Source of the DNA: an uncultured Muribaculaceae bacterium
Lineage (GTDB): Bacteria > Bacteroidota > Bacteroidia > Bacteroidales > Muribaculaceae
DNA length: 64,000 nt
Direction: 5' to 3'
Assembly: GCA_910583525.1 (NCBI GenBank)
Contig: CAJTXL010000010.1
Coordinates: forward strand, 19,370-83,369
The number at the start of each line of letters is the position of its first letter. Within the stretch, counting starts at the first letter, position 1. Positions 18,550 through 28,379 of the stretch are shown here, piece by piece. Made by a program: the position numbers and the translations under genes. The notes beneath the pieces are model-generated. The model made no database searches. It was not told the DNA's origin and was given only the letters and a program-made list of their open reading frames with translations.

Positions 18550-18594
18550 AAAAGACGGCGCCCAATGTATCGCCTCGGCAATACATTAGGCGCC
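18550..18594 (-). terminator. Terminator of the M6 peptidase gene
   Basis: On the minus strand GGCGCC, a mismatch, AATGTAT and the mirror pair around a 10-base loop, then GTCTTTTT. Confidence 0.85.
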
Positions 18595-18612
18595 AATAAT
18601 TTATAGCTTAAT

Positions 18613-21480
18613 TTATTTTACTACGACTTTCACGGCACCGGCCTGTGTGGCTACGATGTAGAAGCCGGCAGGGAGTGTGAAGGAGGCTTCGCCGCCGATA
18701 CGGTCGGCCTGCGCCACGACGGCGCCGGCAAGGTTGACGATGCGGACATGGCCGCCGTCGAGGCCTTTGACTGTAACGATGTTGCCTGCGACAGTGACGT
18801 CAATATCGGCTACGGCATCTACACCGACTATGCCTGAATTGGGGCTGAGAGCTACCGACACGGTATTGGACGGTTTCGACATGGTGCCTGCGGCATCGGC
18901 TGCTTCGACAAAGAAGCGGACACGCTCTACGCCGACCGGGACAGAAGCGGTATATGAAACATTGTTGCCGACATCGACACGCGTAAGGCCGTCGATTGCG
19001 CTGTAGCTGATGCCGGAGGCTGTAATGACGAGGTCATCGAAAGCGAGGTTTCCGCCAGTGGTTTTCTGATATGTGAAGCGCACCTGCCGCACGCTGCTTT
19101 CGGGTACGACTTCAACCGTTTTGCCGGTGTTGACTTTATCCAAGCCCGTAACTTCGCCGATAGTAACCCATGCGTCGCCGACACGCCCCTCGATAAGCAG
19201 GGTGTTGGCGCTGCCTGATGTCACGCTTGCGCCACGCGTCCAGAAGCTGATTTTCTGAATGTCGGCATCGAACAATGGCGATGTGAGACATACACCGTTT
19301 TTGGCAAATTTAAGCGAAGGGAAATCTTTGCCTGAGAACTGAGCTCCCGAAGAAGGTGTGTAGCGGTCGTTGTCACCGCCGGTCCAAGTCCATCCGTCGG
19401 GTATCACCAAAGTGCTGCCGCTGCCGAAGCCTATTTCGGTGCTTTTATCGCCAAGGTCTGTTTCGGCCTCGACCGTCAGGTAATATTTCGCAGCGTTCTT
19501 GAGGGGCAACCAATTGAAAGTAGCTTTGCCTGCAAGTTCTCCACTACCCGTAGTGGCTGTGGGTTTTACATATTGCATCGCAACCGCAGGCATGGTAAAT
19601 GCGGTCTCGGCAGAAGGCTCTGACACGCTCAGGCCTGCACGAGCGGCGATAGTTGCGAAGTATTCGGTTTCGCCTACGAGACCCTCGACTGTGCATTGTG
19701 TGACTGTGGCTGCTACCGCATAGTCAGTGTATGTTGCGAAAGGCTGATGAACTCCGCCCTCGTCTTTGGTATATATATTAAGGAGATATTCTTTGGCGAA
19801 AGGCACGGCAGCCCATTTGACAACGGCAGTGCCATTGTCGGCCGAAGTCACTTCGGGAGCATCGGGAGTATCGAACTCTATGTTTCCACCGGCGACATTG
19901 AAGGTGATTACGCCATTGTTTTCGGCAATGTCAGTGATTGGCAGGTCGATTGCTCTATTAGCCCATGAGCGCAGTGCCGGGGTTGTCGACGAGGTGAAGG
20001 ATGTCACCCCTCTTGTGCCGGGAAAAGAATAGCCTTGCTTTGCCGTTACAGAACCACTATAGCTGCCGCTTGCTTCAACCAAGTCGACATATTGGTGGTC
20101 GGGGTTATTGTTGACGACATTACGGTCCCAGATACTCTGGTCGAAGTCGACATGCCATATGAGCATACCGTGTCCGGGAATATATTTGTCCCAGCCCTGC
20201 TTCTGCCTGTTTTCGAGGAGAAAGAATTCGTTTGTCTTCTCTGTGGGGATGAGACAACCGTAATTACTTTGGTCGATAGCCTCCAGGCGTATGGTTGCCG
20301 GGCCGTCGAGCACAACAGGGTCAAGCCAGCCCATGGCGTTGCGCTCGAAGATGGAGTATGCCGGAGGGGTGCGACCGTCGTTGTTATAAGGGCCGTAGTC
20401 CATCACGCTCCATTCTCCGGGTGTGTACGTAGCATCACCATCGATTGTCGAATACAGGTCTGGGAGACCCATCACGTGCGAATATTCATGAACGAATGTG
20501 CCTATTCCACAAGCTTCACCACCATCGACTTCGTTAGAACACGCGTAGCTGTAAAGCCGTTTGCCATTGTATATAGGGCCGTTTGGATTGCCTTTGCCAT
20601 CTACAAGCTCGTAAGAATGTGGCCATACGGTATCAGGAGAACCACCGGAGGCTTCACCCTGTCCGGCATAAAGGACAAAGATGTTGTCGACAAGACCGTT
20701 GTCGTCATAGTCATAGTCGGCGAAATTGATTTGGCCGGCAAGAATTTCGGCCGCATCGGTCACCATCTCGTGTGCATTCATGTCGTCGCCGCGGCCATCA
20801 TTAGCTCCGTAATAGCGACGGTTGAAAGGAAGCTCCACAGGGCCGTAGACATCGAAATGCACATCGAATTTGCCGTTTGACTGGTCGAGGAAGTAGTCGC
20901 GGGCCGAGCCTGTGGCACGGTTGTCGCTGAATCCTTCTTCGTTGAGCAGTCGCGAAAAATAATTATTGGCATTTGGCGTGGTGAATTTGACATCGGTATA
21001 GTTGACCAGGAAGACGAGCGTGCGCACTTTGCCTGTGCGCGGATAGTTGCCGGTGAACAGGCCGAGGCCGTTCTGCGGTGCTACGCGCGAGGCCGCGGCC
21101 TTATGCGCCGTACGTGTGGCGCGTGCCTTCAGGGCTCTTGCGGACATGGCGTTTATGAATGCTTCTTTTGCAGAGGCGTCTTTTGCCGCCTTTATTCCTG
21201 CGACGCTACGGTGAAGCGCATTCTGCACTTTGGCGTCGGAGAGTGATATGTTGCCTTGGGCATCGGCCGAGGCATAACGAAGGAAGCCGTCGGCTCCAGG
21301 CATTGCCGGAACGCCGTCTTCGGTAAGATAGTAGTGTGAATATTCATCGCCGACAAGCTGCACCTTTACGGTTGAGCCATCGGGCTGCGCAAGGTCGAAA
21401 AGGCCTCTGCGTGCCGGCACGGCATTCGCCACGAATGCTGCTGCCAGCGCTACGATAAGCAGTGTGCTGAGTTTCTTCAT
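18613..21480 (-). CDS. Secreted M6-family metalloprotease with type IX sorting domain
   Basis: 955 residues. The start at 21480 gives a signal peptide (MKKLSTLLIVALAAAFVANA). The zinc site HEYSH is at 331-335, in the M6 (immune inhibitor A-like) domain with GLPD right after. Next come a fibronectin-III-like region (SADNGTAVVKWAAVPFAKEY), a jelly-roll-like segment with GRVGDAWVTIGEV, and a C-terminal beta domain of about 70 residues ending FTLPAGFYIVATQAGAVKVV. That end is the pattern of type A type IX sorting domains. It is thus a likely cargo of the PorU/PorV machinery encoded about 1.5 kb away. It probably degrades host or dietary proteins. Confidence 0.88.
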   Translation of the reverse strand: MKKLSTLLIVALAAAFVANAVPARRGLFDLAQPDGSTVKVQLVGDEYSHYYLTEDGVPAMPGADGFLRYASADAQGNISLSDAKVQNALHRSVAGIKAAKDASAKEAFINAMSARALKARATRTAHKAAASRVAPQNGLGLFTGNYPRTGKVRTLVFLVNYTDVKFTTPNANNYFSRLLNEEGFSDNRATGSARDYFLDQSNGKFDVHFDVYGPVELPFNRRYYGANDGRGDDMNAHEMVTDAAEILAGQINFADYDYDDNGLVDNIFVLYAGQGEASGGSPDTVWPHSYELVDGKGNPNGPIYNGKRLYSYACSNEVDGGEACGIGTFVHEYSHVMGLPDLYSTIDGDATYTPGEWSVMDYGPYNNDGRTPPAYSIFERNAMGWLDPVVLDGPATIRLEAIDQSNYGCLIPTEKTNEFFLLENRQKQGWDKYIPGHGMLIWHVDFDQSIWDRNVVNNNPDHQYVDLVEASGSYSGSVTAKQGYSFPGTRGVTSFTSSTTPALRSWANRAIDLPITDIAENNGVITFNVAGGNIEFDTPDAPEVTSADNGTAVVKWAAVPFAKEYLLNIYTKDEGGVHQPFATYTDYAVAATVTQCTVEGLVGETEYFATIAARAGLSVSEPSAETAFTMPAVAMQYVKPTATTGSGELAGKATFNWLPLKNAAKYYLTVEAETDLGDKSTEIGFGSGSTLVIPDGWTWTGGDNDRYTPSSGAQFSGKDFPSLKFAKNGVCLTSPLFDADIQKISFWTRGASVTSGSANTLLIEGRVGDAWVTIGEVTGLDKVNTGKTVEVVPESSVRQVRFTYQKTTGGNLAFDDLVITASGISYSAIDGLTRVDVGNNVSYTASVPVGVERVRFFVEAADAAGTMSKPSNTVSVALSPNSGIVGVDAVADIDVTVAGNIVTVKGLDGGHVRIVNLAGAVVAQADRIGGEASFTLPAGFYIVATQAGAVKVVVK

Positions 21481-21516
21481 ATGTATTTTGGTGTGTATAT
21501 TTATGGCTAAAGCATG

Positions 21517-21524
21517 CAAAGATA
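21517..21524 (-). promoter_or_regulatory. Promoter -7 box of the M6 peptidase gene
   Basis: Minus strand TATCTTTG about 37 bases before the ATG. A second box, TATCTTTG on the plus strand, lies at 21538-21545 and points toward rex. Confidence 0.55.
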
Positions 21525-21598
21525 AGACATTTTGCGCTATCTTTGGCAAGAAACATCGACAAAAAATCTTATTTTATAGATGAATGGGGTTGGACGCT

Positions 21599-21650
21599 TG
21601 GCAAAACCAAAATAAATTTTGTTTTGCGCTCGCTTATTCGTATTTTTGGC
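21599..21650 (+). promoter_or_regulatory. Promoter-bearing repeat unit 1 upstream of rex
   Basis: An inverted repeat GCAAAACCAAAAT/ATTTTGTTTTGC is followed by GCTCGCTTATTCGTATTTTTG. It contains TTTG (21618), 19 bases, TATTTTTG (21641), a full Bacteroidota promoter with the palindrome over the -33 box. Confidence 0.7.
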
Positions 21651-21671
21651 TATTGCCTTAAATACTCATGC

Positions 21672-21723
21672 TCGGCAAACCCAAATAAATTTGGTTTGCT
21701 CTCGACTTATTCGTATTTTTGCA
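21672..21723 (+). promoter_or_regulatory. Promoter-bearing repeat unit 2 upstream of rex
   Basis: Second copy of the unit: palindrome GCAAACCCAAAT/ATTTGGTTTGC, then CTCTCGACTTATTCG and TATTTTTG (21714). TTTG lies 20 bases upstream. It ends 22 bases before the rex start. Confidence 0.7.
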
Positions 21724-21744
21724 GGCTGAAAGCCGATATTGCCA

Positions 21745-22404
21745 ATGAACGAGAAAGCCATGACATCGCGACCAGACTTGCTGCCGGAGCCCACGCTTCG
21801 GCGTCTGCCGTGGTATCTGGCCTATCTGTCGACGTTGCGCAATGCTTCTGTGGAATACATTTCCACGACCAAGATTGCCGAGGCGTTGGATGTAGACCCG
21901 TCGCAGATAGCCAAGGACCTATCGTTTTTGGGGATACGCGGCAAGACACGCATAGGCTATCAGGTGGACGCGCTTGAGAGCGCCCTTCGCGACTATCTTG
22001 GCTTTGACCGCAGCCACAATGCCATAATGATGGGCGCCGGCAGCCTCGGCGCAGCGCTCATTGCCGACAGCGGCCTGCAACGTTACGGCCTCAACATAGT
22101 CGCGGGTATCGACATCAAACCTGAGATAATAGGCTCTGTTATAAACGGCGTGCGGATATACGGCACGGAAGAGGCACAGAAACTTGTCGAAACCCTTGAC
22201 ATCAAGATAGGCATAATAGCCGTGCCGGTCGAAAGCGCCCAAAGCGCCGCCGACACCATCGCCGACGCCGGCGTAAAGGCCATATGGAATTTTACGCCTT
22301 CGAGAATAAGGGTACGCGACGGGGTAGTGATTGCCAACACGTCGATATATTCTCACTTGGCGGTTATGTACAACAGGCTGTCAAACCTAAACCCGGAAGC
22401 ATAG
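21745..22404 (+). CDS. rex: Redox-sensing transcriptional repressor Rex
   Basis: 219 residues. N-terminal winged helix (LRRLPWYLAYLSTLRNASVEYISTTKIAEALD with DPSQIAKDLSFLG), then a Rossmann domain with GAGSLGAAL near residue 93, and the C-terminal swap helix (SIYSHLAVMYNRLS). It binds DNA when NAD is high and is released by NADH, controlling fermentative and respiratory genes. The ATG at 21745 is preferred; a TTG two codons earlier has no support. Tandem promoter repeats lie directly upstream. Confidence 0.92.
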   Translation: MNEKAMTSRPDLLPEPTLRRLPWYLAYLSTLRNASVEYISTTKIAEALDVDPSQIAKDLSFLGIRGKTRIGYQVDALESALRDYLGFDRSHNAIMMGAGSLGAALIADSGLQRYGLNIVAGIDIKPEIIGSVINGVRIYGTEEAQKLVETLDIKIGIIAVPVESAQSAADTIADAGVKAIWNFTPSRIRVRDGVVIANTSIYSHLAVMYNRLSNLNPEA

Positions 22405-22415
22405 GGCAAAGGACA

Positions 22416-22994
22416 ATGAAGATACTCTGCATTTTCCACGGGCAGGACGGCGGCCTACGGGTGAAGGGCGGCGCCGATTCGGCCATACTGCGAACCGGCG
22501 AACCGGTGTTCGTGCCCGAGCCTGTGCAGGTATGGCGCAGTACGGTTGCTCCGGCAATACGCATGTCGCGGCTCGGAATGAGCATAAAGGCTACCAAGGC
22601 TTCTGAATACTACGATGCCATAAGCCTCTTCCATCTGCTGACTCCTGTAGACCCTGTCATTGTCGACGGTCTGCCTCCATATATCCTCGACAGAACTTTT
22701 TCGCCGGGACAGTGGCACTCGACAAGTCCCGACCCACTAAAGGAATACCGTTTCGAGGCCATGAGACGCGAGCTGAACGGGAATGCGGAAGAAACCGCAG
22801 TCTCCGGGCAGTTCTCGCTGCTTTCGTTAGGGGTCGATGATGCCATAGCGGCATTGTCTCGCTACATGACGTTCCGCACCGGCGACATCCTTGTCTTTCC
22901 TGACAAAGGCTGTGATATGGGCGCCCCTATGCTCGACACAGAAATGACAGCGTCTCTCGACGGGCTGCCTACATTATCGATAAGACTCAAATAA
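22416..22994 (+). CDS. Fumarylacetoacetate hydrolase-like protein (short)
   Basis: 192 residues, starting 11 bases after rex. The C-terminal half has SLGVDDAIAALSRYMTFRTGDILVFP, which resembles the FAH-family end (SRxMTLxPGDxIxTG). The middle WHSTSPDPLKEYRFEAMRRE and the absent metal-binding ExEL(A/G) signature make activity doubtful. It may be a diverged or non-catalytic relative; the true family is uncertain. Likely co-transcribed with rex. Confidence 0.5.
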   Translation: MKILCIFHGQDGGLRVKGGADSAILRTGEPVFVPEPVQVWRSTVAPAIRMSRLGMSIKATKASEYYDAISLFHLLTPVDPVIVDGLPPYILDRTFSPGQWHSTSPDPLKEYRFEAMRRELNGNAEETAVSGQFSLLSLGVDDAIAALSRYMTFRTGDILVFPDKGCDMGAPMLDTEMTASLDGLPTLSIRLK

Positions 22995-23045
22995 ACCATA
23001 TACATCTCTTCTCAAAAAGATTGACTCTCACCCACAAAAAACACC

Positions 23046-26000
23046 ATGAAAGCACCACTCCTACATATTTTGCTGACGGTCGCAATGCTTTTGGCAACGA
23101 ACAATGCTTCAGCCTACAGCGCCGGATACTATGCCACGACATCGAAACTGGCGACAGGCCATTGGGTAAAGGTAGAAATCGACACCACGGGGATTTTCGA
23201 GATAAGTCACAGCCAACTGCGCGAACTTGGTTTCAGCGACCCGGGCAAGGTGCACGTCTACGGCTATGGAGGCGTGGTGGCTACCGAACAGTCGTTCTCT
23301 GCGGACTATCCTGATGACCTGCCACAGACCGCGTCGATGCACACCTCCGACGGCCGTCTACTGTTTTTCGGAGAAGGTGACGTGCGCGGCAATTTCGGGA
23401 CATCAACCACCCACAACCAAATTGCCAACTTCAAAAGGAATTATTACGACAACAAGGCTTATTACTTTCTGTCGGACACTGACGGGGGACATGAGCTTGC
23501 GACCGTAGCTCTCGGCGAAACCGAAGATGCCATCGACTGGAGCTACTGCATCGACCTTATAGAGCGCGAGGTACAAAATCCGGCAAACGGGGGCGTGTTT
23601 TTCCACGGGCCCAAGCTGAAAGCCGGCGAGAAAGAAAATTTCACTTTCCACATACGCGATTATTGTTCGGGCGGCAGCATCGCCAAAGGCTACTTCCGCT
23701 ATGAGGCGGCAGTTCTGCCTGCCGAAAAAGAAACGGTGACACTTCCCATCTCGGCCTCGGAAAATGTCTATATCGTGACCAATACGCCCACCAACAGCGG
23801 CAAGAACACCTCTGACACGAGCTACTATATCAAGGCTTCGGGCCGTGCCACGTTCGATGCCACCGAAGAGCGACCACTCGATGATGCGCACGTGACGTTT
23901 ACCATTACGATACCGTCTTCGTTCACAGGGACATACGCCGCAATAGATTACGCTTACGTGACGTATGCCCGACACAACCGCCTTGCCGGCCGCAGCGACA
24001 TGGTGATGCGCTTCGACCCCAACCAAAGCAAGGCCTTTACAGTGCTCGACGCCTACGGAAGCACGGAAGTCTGGAACGTTACAGACCCTACTGCGTGCAA
24101 ACGCTACGAACTTGCCTTCAATGAAGCAGAAAGGAGCGCGACGGGCTGTATGAGCGCCGATGACGCAGCAAAGGCCACAAGACTCATAGCGTTCGATACG
24201 TCGGCCAGACACAGACCTGTGCGCATTGCAGGCACAGTCGCCCCACAGAACCTTCACGGCGAGCCGGTGCCCGACATGCTCATCGCCACTACTGCCGAGC
24301 TCTACGAAGAAGCTAGAGCCCTTGCCGACCTACACCGCCGGGAACAGGGCTTCGATGTTCTCGTAGTGCGCCAGGAAGAGGCTTTCAACGAGTTTTCGTC
24401 GGGCTGCAAGCATCCTGGAGGCATCCGTCGCCTTGCAAAACGGTTCTACGACCTCGACCCGGCCAAATTCCGTTTTCTGCTTATGTACGGCTATACCACA
24501 TGGGACCCGAGAGGCCTGACCCACCGGTCGGATAAAGAACTGATTTGCTTCGAGGTGGAAAACGATAAACAGGCACGCGAGAGCGTGACGAACTACTGCG
24601 CCGACCAATACTTCGGGATGCTCGCCGACAATTACGACCATGCGACAATCTACCGCATGCCCATGTCGATATCGGTAGGCCGCGTGCCCGTGGAAAACGC
24701 CGGACAAGCCAAAGCATTCAACGCCAAGATGGCACGCTACTTTGCCGAACCGCCAAGCGTGAACGACTTTACACGCGCCATCTTCACCAGCGGCGACGAA
24801 AACGACAACGCGCACCTGTACCAATCTAACGACGCGGCTAACGGTGCAATAGCCAAAAACAGCGCCATCACGGCAAACCGCGGCGACAAGCTGTTGTTCG
24901 CGGAAGATTCGCCTGATATGGTCAAATATATCGAGCGGAACCTCTACCGTGGCTTGGGATTTTTCAACTATTGCGGTCACGGCACATCGTACGAACTGTC
25001 GGGCGCCAATTTCTATATGCACCATATAACGCAGTACCGCTACCGCTCATGGCCTTTTGCGATGCTTGCGACGTGCAACGCGTTCCCCCTCGACTACCTT
25101 CGCGGCGACTTTTCGTCGAAAATGCTCTTCAAGGAAGACGGCGGCGCGATAGGAGTCGTAGGCGCATGCCGCTCGGTGTATCTTGAGCACAACCACCATA
25201 TCAACAAGGCCATAGCCGAAGCCTATGCCTCGGCCAATGCAGGCACCTGCACCGGCGAGTTGCTCAAAAACGCGCGCAACAGCATGATTGCCAACGGCAT
25301 GCAATCGAGCCTCGGGTACAACACTTTGTGCTACAATCTATGCGGCGACCCAGCCATGCCGCTGCCGGCACCCGACTATTCGATTCGAGTAGAAACAATA
25401 GCCGGCGAAGACGCCAACGGCGACGAGGCCCTATCTTTTCCTGCCGGGAGCAAAGTGCGGCTGACAGCACGCGTAGTCGACGCCGAAGGCAATACCGTCG
25501 GCGATTTCAACGGCACCGTCAGCATCGACATCTTCGACACCCCCGATGTACGCGTCTTCACCCGTACTCGCCCCAACAACACGGTTGAAACCACCTACAT
25601 CAATATCGACGACAAAACGTTGACAACGCTTTCAGTGGCAATCGCCAACGGCGTAATAGACGCCTCAATAGCACTCCCCTACCCCTCTGGCGAGGGTTCA
25701 AACCGCATTTCGCTGACAGCGACCGACAGCCGACAAGGACTGACGGCAACAGGCGCCTACAACAGCCTTTCGATAGAACCGAACGACAAACCCGTGCAAA
25801 ACCCCGACGCTCGGGCGCCTGAAATCGAGGCTATGTACATAGACAGCCCCGATTTCGTGTCGGGCGACCGCACCGGACCGACATTCACTTTCGTAGCCGT
25901 CGCCGACCCGTCGGAGAGCGGACTTGCCACGTCGCCCAAGGCGCTGACAGGCACGAGGCTGACCCTCGACGACAAGAACTGCATCGCCAATGCCCCGACG

Positions 26001-26435
26001 TCGTTCCGCATCGACGAAGACGGCAAGGCGCGCCTCGAAATCAAGATGACGGATTTGTCAGACGGCCCCCACTCGCTTGAACTCCGTGTAGCAAACACGC
26101 TTGGAGCGTCGACAAGCGCAAGGCTTGATTTCACCGTTGTTTCAGAACCGGCACAGGCATGTCTGAGCGTAGACGGCGAGCTGCCCGTGAGGACGTCGGC
26201 GACGTTCGCACTCGACACTTTTGAGCCTGAGCTGTCGTCGGCACGCCTTGTCGTACGCGACAGCCACGGCAACACCGTGGTGTCGAAGAGCGGAGTAAGC
26301 TTCCCCTACACATGGGATCTCACCGACATGGACGGCGAAACCGTCGCCGACGGCCTCTACAAGGCTCATGTGGTCTTTGCCACACCGAGAGCTTACGGCA
26401 GCACCGATGCGGTCGAAATTGTAGTCATCAAATAG
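23046..26435 (+). CDS. porU: Type IX secretion sortase PorU
   Basis: 1129 residues with a signal peptide (MKAPLLHILLTVAMLLATNNASA). The N-terminal beta region (WVKVEIDTTGIFEISHSQL) is characteristic; the central gingipain-like C25 domain has the His of YCGHG (H645) and the Cys of ATCNAFPLD (C677). The C-terminus has a FlgD-like Ig domain (VVSKSGVSFPYTWDLTDMDG) and ends AVEIVVIK. PorU removes type IX sorting domains at the cell surface and attaches cargo to lipopolysaccharide. porV follows after 90 bases, the usual pairing. Confidence 0.95.
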   Translation: MKAPLLHILLTVAMLLATNNASAYSAGYYATTSKLATGHWVKVEIDTTGIFEISHSQLRELGFSDPGKVHVYGYGGVVATEQSFSADYPDDLPQTASMHTSDGRLLFFGEGDVRGNFGTSTTHNQIANFKRNYYDNKAYYFLSDTDGGHELATVALGETEDAIDWSYCIDLIEREVQNPANGGVFFHGPKLKAGEKENFTFHIRDYCSGGSIAKGYFRYEAAVLPAEKETVTLPISASENVYIVTNTPTNSGKNTSDTSYYIKASGRATFDATEERPLDDAHVTFTITIPSSFTGTYAAIDYAYVTYARHNRLAGRSDMVMRFDPNQSKAFTVLDAYGSTEVWNVTDPTACKRYELAFNEAERSATGCMSADDAAKATRLIAFDTSARHRPVRIAGTVAPQNLHGEPVPDMLIATTAELYEEARALADLHRREQGFDVLVVRQEEAFNEFSSGCKHPGGIRRLAKRFYDLDPAKFRFLLMYGYTTWDPRGLTHRSDKELICFEVENDKQARESVTNYCADQYFGMLADNYDHATIYRMPMSISVGRVPVENAGQAKAFNAKMARYFAEPPSVNDFTRAIFTSGDENDNAHLYQSNDAANGAIAKNSAITANRGDKLLFAEDSPDMVKYIERNLYRGLGFFNYCGHGTSYELSGANFYMHHITQYRYRSWPFAMLATCNAFPLDYLRGDFSSKMLFKEDGGAIGVVGACRSVYLEHNHHINKAIAEAYASANAGTCTGELLKNARNSMIANGMQSSLGYNTLCYNLCGDPAMPLPAPDYSIRVETIAGEDANGDEALSFPAGSKVRLTARVVDAEGNTVGDFNGTVSIDIFDTPDVRVFTRTRPNNTVETTYINIDDKTLTTLSVAIANGVIDASIALPYPSGEGSNRISLTATDSRQGLTATGAYNSLSIEPNDKPVQNPDARAPEIEAMYIDSPDFVSGDRTGPTFTFVAVADPSESGLATSPKALTGTRLTLDDKNCIANAPTSFRIDEDGKARLEIKMTDLSDGPHSLELRVANTLGASTSARLDFTVVSEPAQACLSVDGELPVRTSATFALDTFEPELSSARLVVRDSHGNTVVSKSGVSFPYTWDLTDMDGETVADGLYKAHVVFATPRAYGSTDAVEIVVIK

Positions 26436-26525
26436 CCGCGGCACAATAAAAGCGGTTTAAATCAGTTATAAGGGTAGTGCGGCGTCAAAAGAAGCCTCAC
26501 GTGTATCTCCCTTTGACTTCAAGAA

Positions 26526-27722
26526 ATGAAACGACTGTACATATTACTGCTTGCGGCAGCAACGGCGAGCATCGCTTTTGCCGCCAACGACGGCAAAAAC
26601 GAGTTCAACCCCGTAGAAACGGGCGTCACCTCGCTCAGCATCGCGCCCGACGCACGCGGCGCCTCTATGGGCGACCTCGGCGCGGCCACCGACCCGGACG
26701 CGAATTCGCAGTTCTGGAACCCGTCGAAATATGCTTTCGCCTACAGCCAGGCGGCGGTGTCGCTGAACTACACTCCATGGCTGCGCAAACTCGTGAATGA
26801 CATTTTCCTCGCCGACCTGTCGGGATATTATAAAATCGGCTCGGGCGACAACCAGGCCATAAGCGCTTCGCTGAGGTATTTCTCGCTTGGCGAAGTAACC
26901 ACAAGCACCGAACCTGACGTTGTGGGGCAGACGCTGAACCCCTACGAGCTGTCGTTCGACGTGGGTTATTCGCGTAAACTATCGGAGAAATTCTCGATGG
27001 GCGTCGTATTCCGCTATATCTACTCTGCCCTGGGCTTTTCTGACTCGTATGCCGGCGACCAGAACACGGGTGCATCGGCTTTCGCGGCCGACATCTCGGG
27101 CTACTACACCACCTATCCGGTGATAGGACGCAACGAATGCCAATGGTCGTGGGGATGGAACATATCGAACATAGGCACGAAGGTGTCGTACGACGGCGGC
27201 GAAAACCCGGCGTTCCTTCCGACAAACCTCAAGATAGGCACAACATTCACATTCCCCTTGGCCGACTACCACAATCTGACGCTGGGCCTTGACCTGAACA
27301 AACTGCTTGTGCCGACGCGTCCGCGCCGTTCCGACTATCCCGACGGCATCGAAGGCGAAGAAGAGTACATCAACAAGCTCGAAGACTGGCGCAACATGTC
27401 GCCTATTTCGGGCATTTTCAAGAGTTTCTCCGACGCTCCAGGCGGTGCCAAAGAGGAACTGCGCGAGATAACGTTCTCGCTCGGTGCGGAGTACTCCTAC
27501 AACCAACAGTTCTTCCTGCGTGCCGGCTACTACTACGAGAACGAGTTCAAGGGCAACCGCCAGTATTTCGGCCTCGGCGCCGGTTTTTCGCTCAATGTGG
27601 TAAAACTCGACGCATCGTACATGATGGCAACGGCACAGACATCGCCGCTCGACCAGACGCTGCGCTTCACGCTCACATTCGACATGGACGGTCTTCGCGA
27701 CCTGCTCGGCAGACGCCGATAA
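26526..27722 (+). CDS. porV: Type IX secretion outer membrane protein PorV
   Basis: 398 residues with a signal peptide ([19 protein letters not shown]). A FadL-like beta-barrel with the PorV N-terminal pattern [36 protein letters not shown]. It carries cargo from the translocon to PorU. The start codon at 26526 lies after an AT-poor leader with no clear promoter, in line with co-transcription with porU. Confidence 0.95.
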   Translation: MKRLYILLLAAATASIAFAANDGKNEFNPVETGVTSLSIAPDARGASMGDLGAATDPDANSQFWNPSKYAFAYSQAAVSLNYTPWLRKLVNDIFLADLSGYYKIGSGDNQAISASLRYFSLGEVTTSTEPDVVGQTLNPYELSFDVGYSRKLSEKFSMGVVFRYIYSALGFSDSYAGDQNTGASAFAADISGYYTTYPVIGRNECQWSWGWNISNIGTKVSYDGGENPAFLPTNLKIGTTFTFPLADYHNLTLGLDLNKLLVPTRPRRSDYPDGIEGEEEYINKLEDWRNMSPISGIFKSFSDAPGGAKEELREITFSLGAEYSYNQQFFLRAGYYYENEFKGNRQYFGLGAGFSLNVVKLDASYMMATAQTSPLDQTLRFTLTFDMDGLRDLLGRRR

Positions 27723-27738
27723 AAAACTCGCACAGATT

Positions 27739-28245
27739 ATGGCGGCAGGCATTCCACAGCTACGGATAGGCAACGGCTTCGACGTGCACAGGCTCGTCGA
27801 AGGTCGCCGGTGCATAATATGCGGCGTCGAGATACCGTTCGGCAAAGGTCTTCTCGGACACAGCGATGCCGACGTGGCTCTGCACGCCCTTTCGGACGCC
27901 TTGCTCGGTGCCGCCGCTTTGGGAGACATAGGCAAGCATTTCCCCGATACCGACCCGAAATGGGAAGGCGCCGACTCGCGCATGCTTCTGCGCGGAGTTA
28001 GGGACATTCTGGGCGCCAAAGGCTTCGCGGCCATCAACGTCGATGTCACCATCATAGCACAGGCGCCCAAGATGCTGCCATACATAGAACAGATGCGCGC
28101 CAACATAGCCTCAGACCTCGGCATAGACCGGGACTGCGTGAGCGTAAAGGCTACAACGACCGAAAAACTCGGTTTCACAGGCCGCGGCGAGGGCATCGCG
28201 GCACAGGCTTCGGCACTCATAGCCGCGACCGGCGCAAACTGTTAA
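27739..28245 (+). CDS. ispF: 2-C-methyl-D-erythritol 2,4-cyclodiphosphate synthase
   Basis: 168 residues. Metal-binding DVHRL near residue 15 and H-containing [33 protein letters not shown] near 47-80; the C-terminus keeps [19 protein letters not shown]. Fifth step of the MEP isoprenoid pathway. Only 16 bases after porV, so probably the last gene of that transcript. Confidence 0.96.
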   Translation: MAAGIPQLRIGNGFDVHRLVEGRRCIICGVEIPFGKGLLGHSDADVALHALSDALLGAAALGDIGKHFPDTDPKWEGADSRMLLRGVRDILGAKGFAAINVDVTIIAQAPKMLPYIEQMRANIASDLGIDRDCVSVKATTTEKLGFTGRGEGIAAQASALIAATGANC

Positions 28246-28314
28246 GTTAAAATAAATAATACGGTTATCAGCAAATAAAATATAATCGCCGGAAAGAATT
28301 TCGGCGAATGGCAT

Positions 28315-28322
28315 TATATTTG
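28315..28322 (+). promoter_or_regulatory. Promoter -7 box of the HtrA gene
   Basis: TATATTTG, 57 bases before the start. Confidence 0.55.
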
Positions 28323-28379
28323 CACATCACATATTTGTGACAACTACAATCTATCTAATATATAACTAAATAAATTGCA

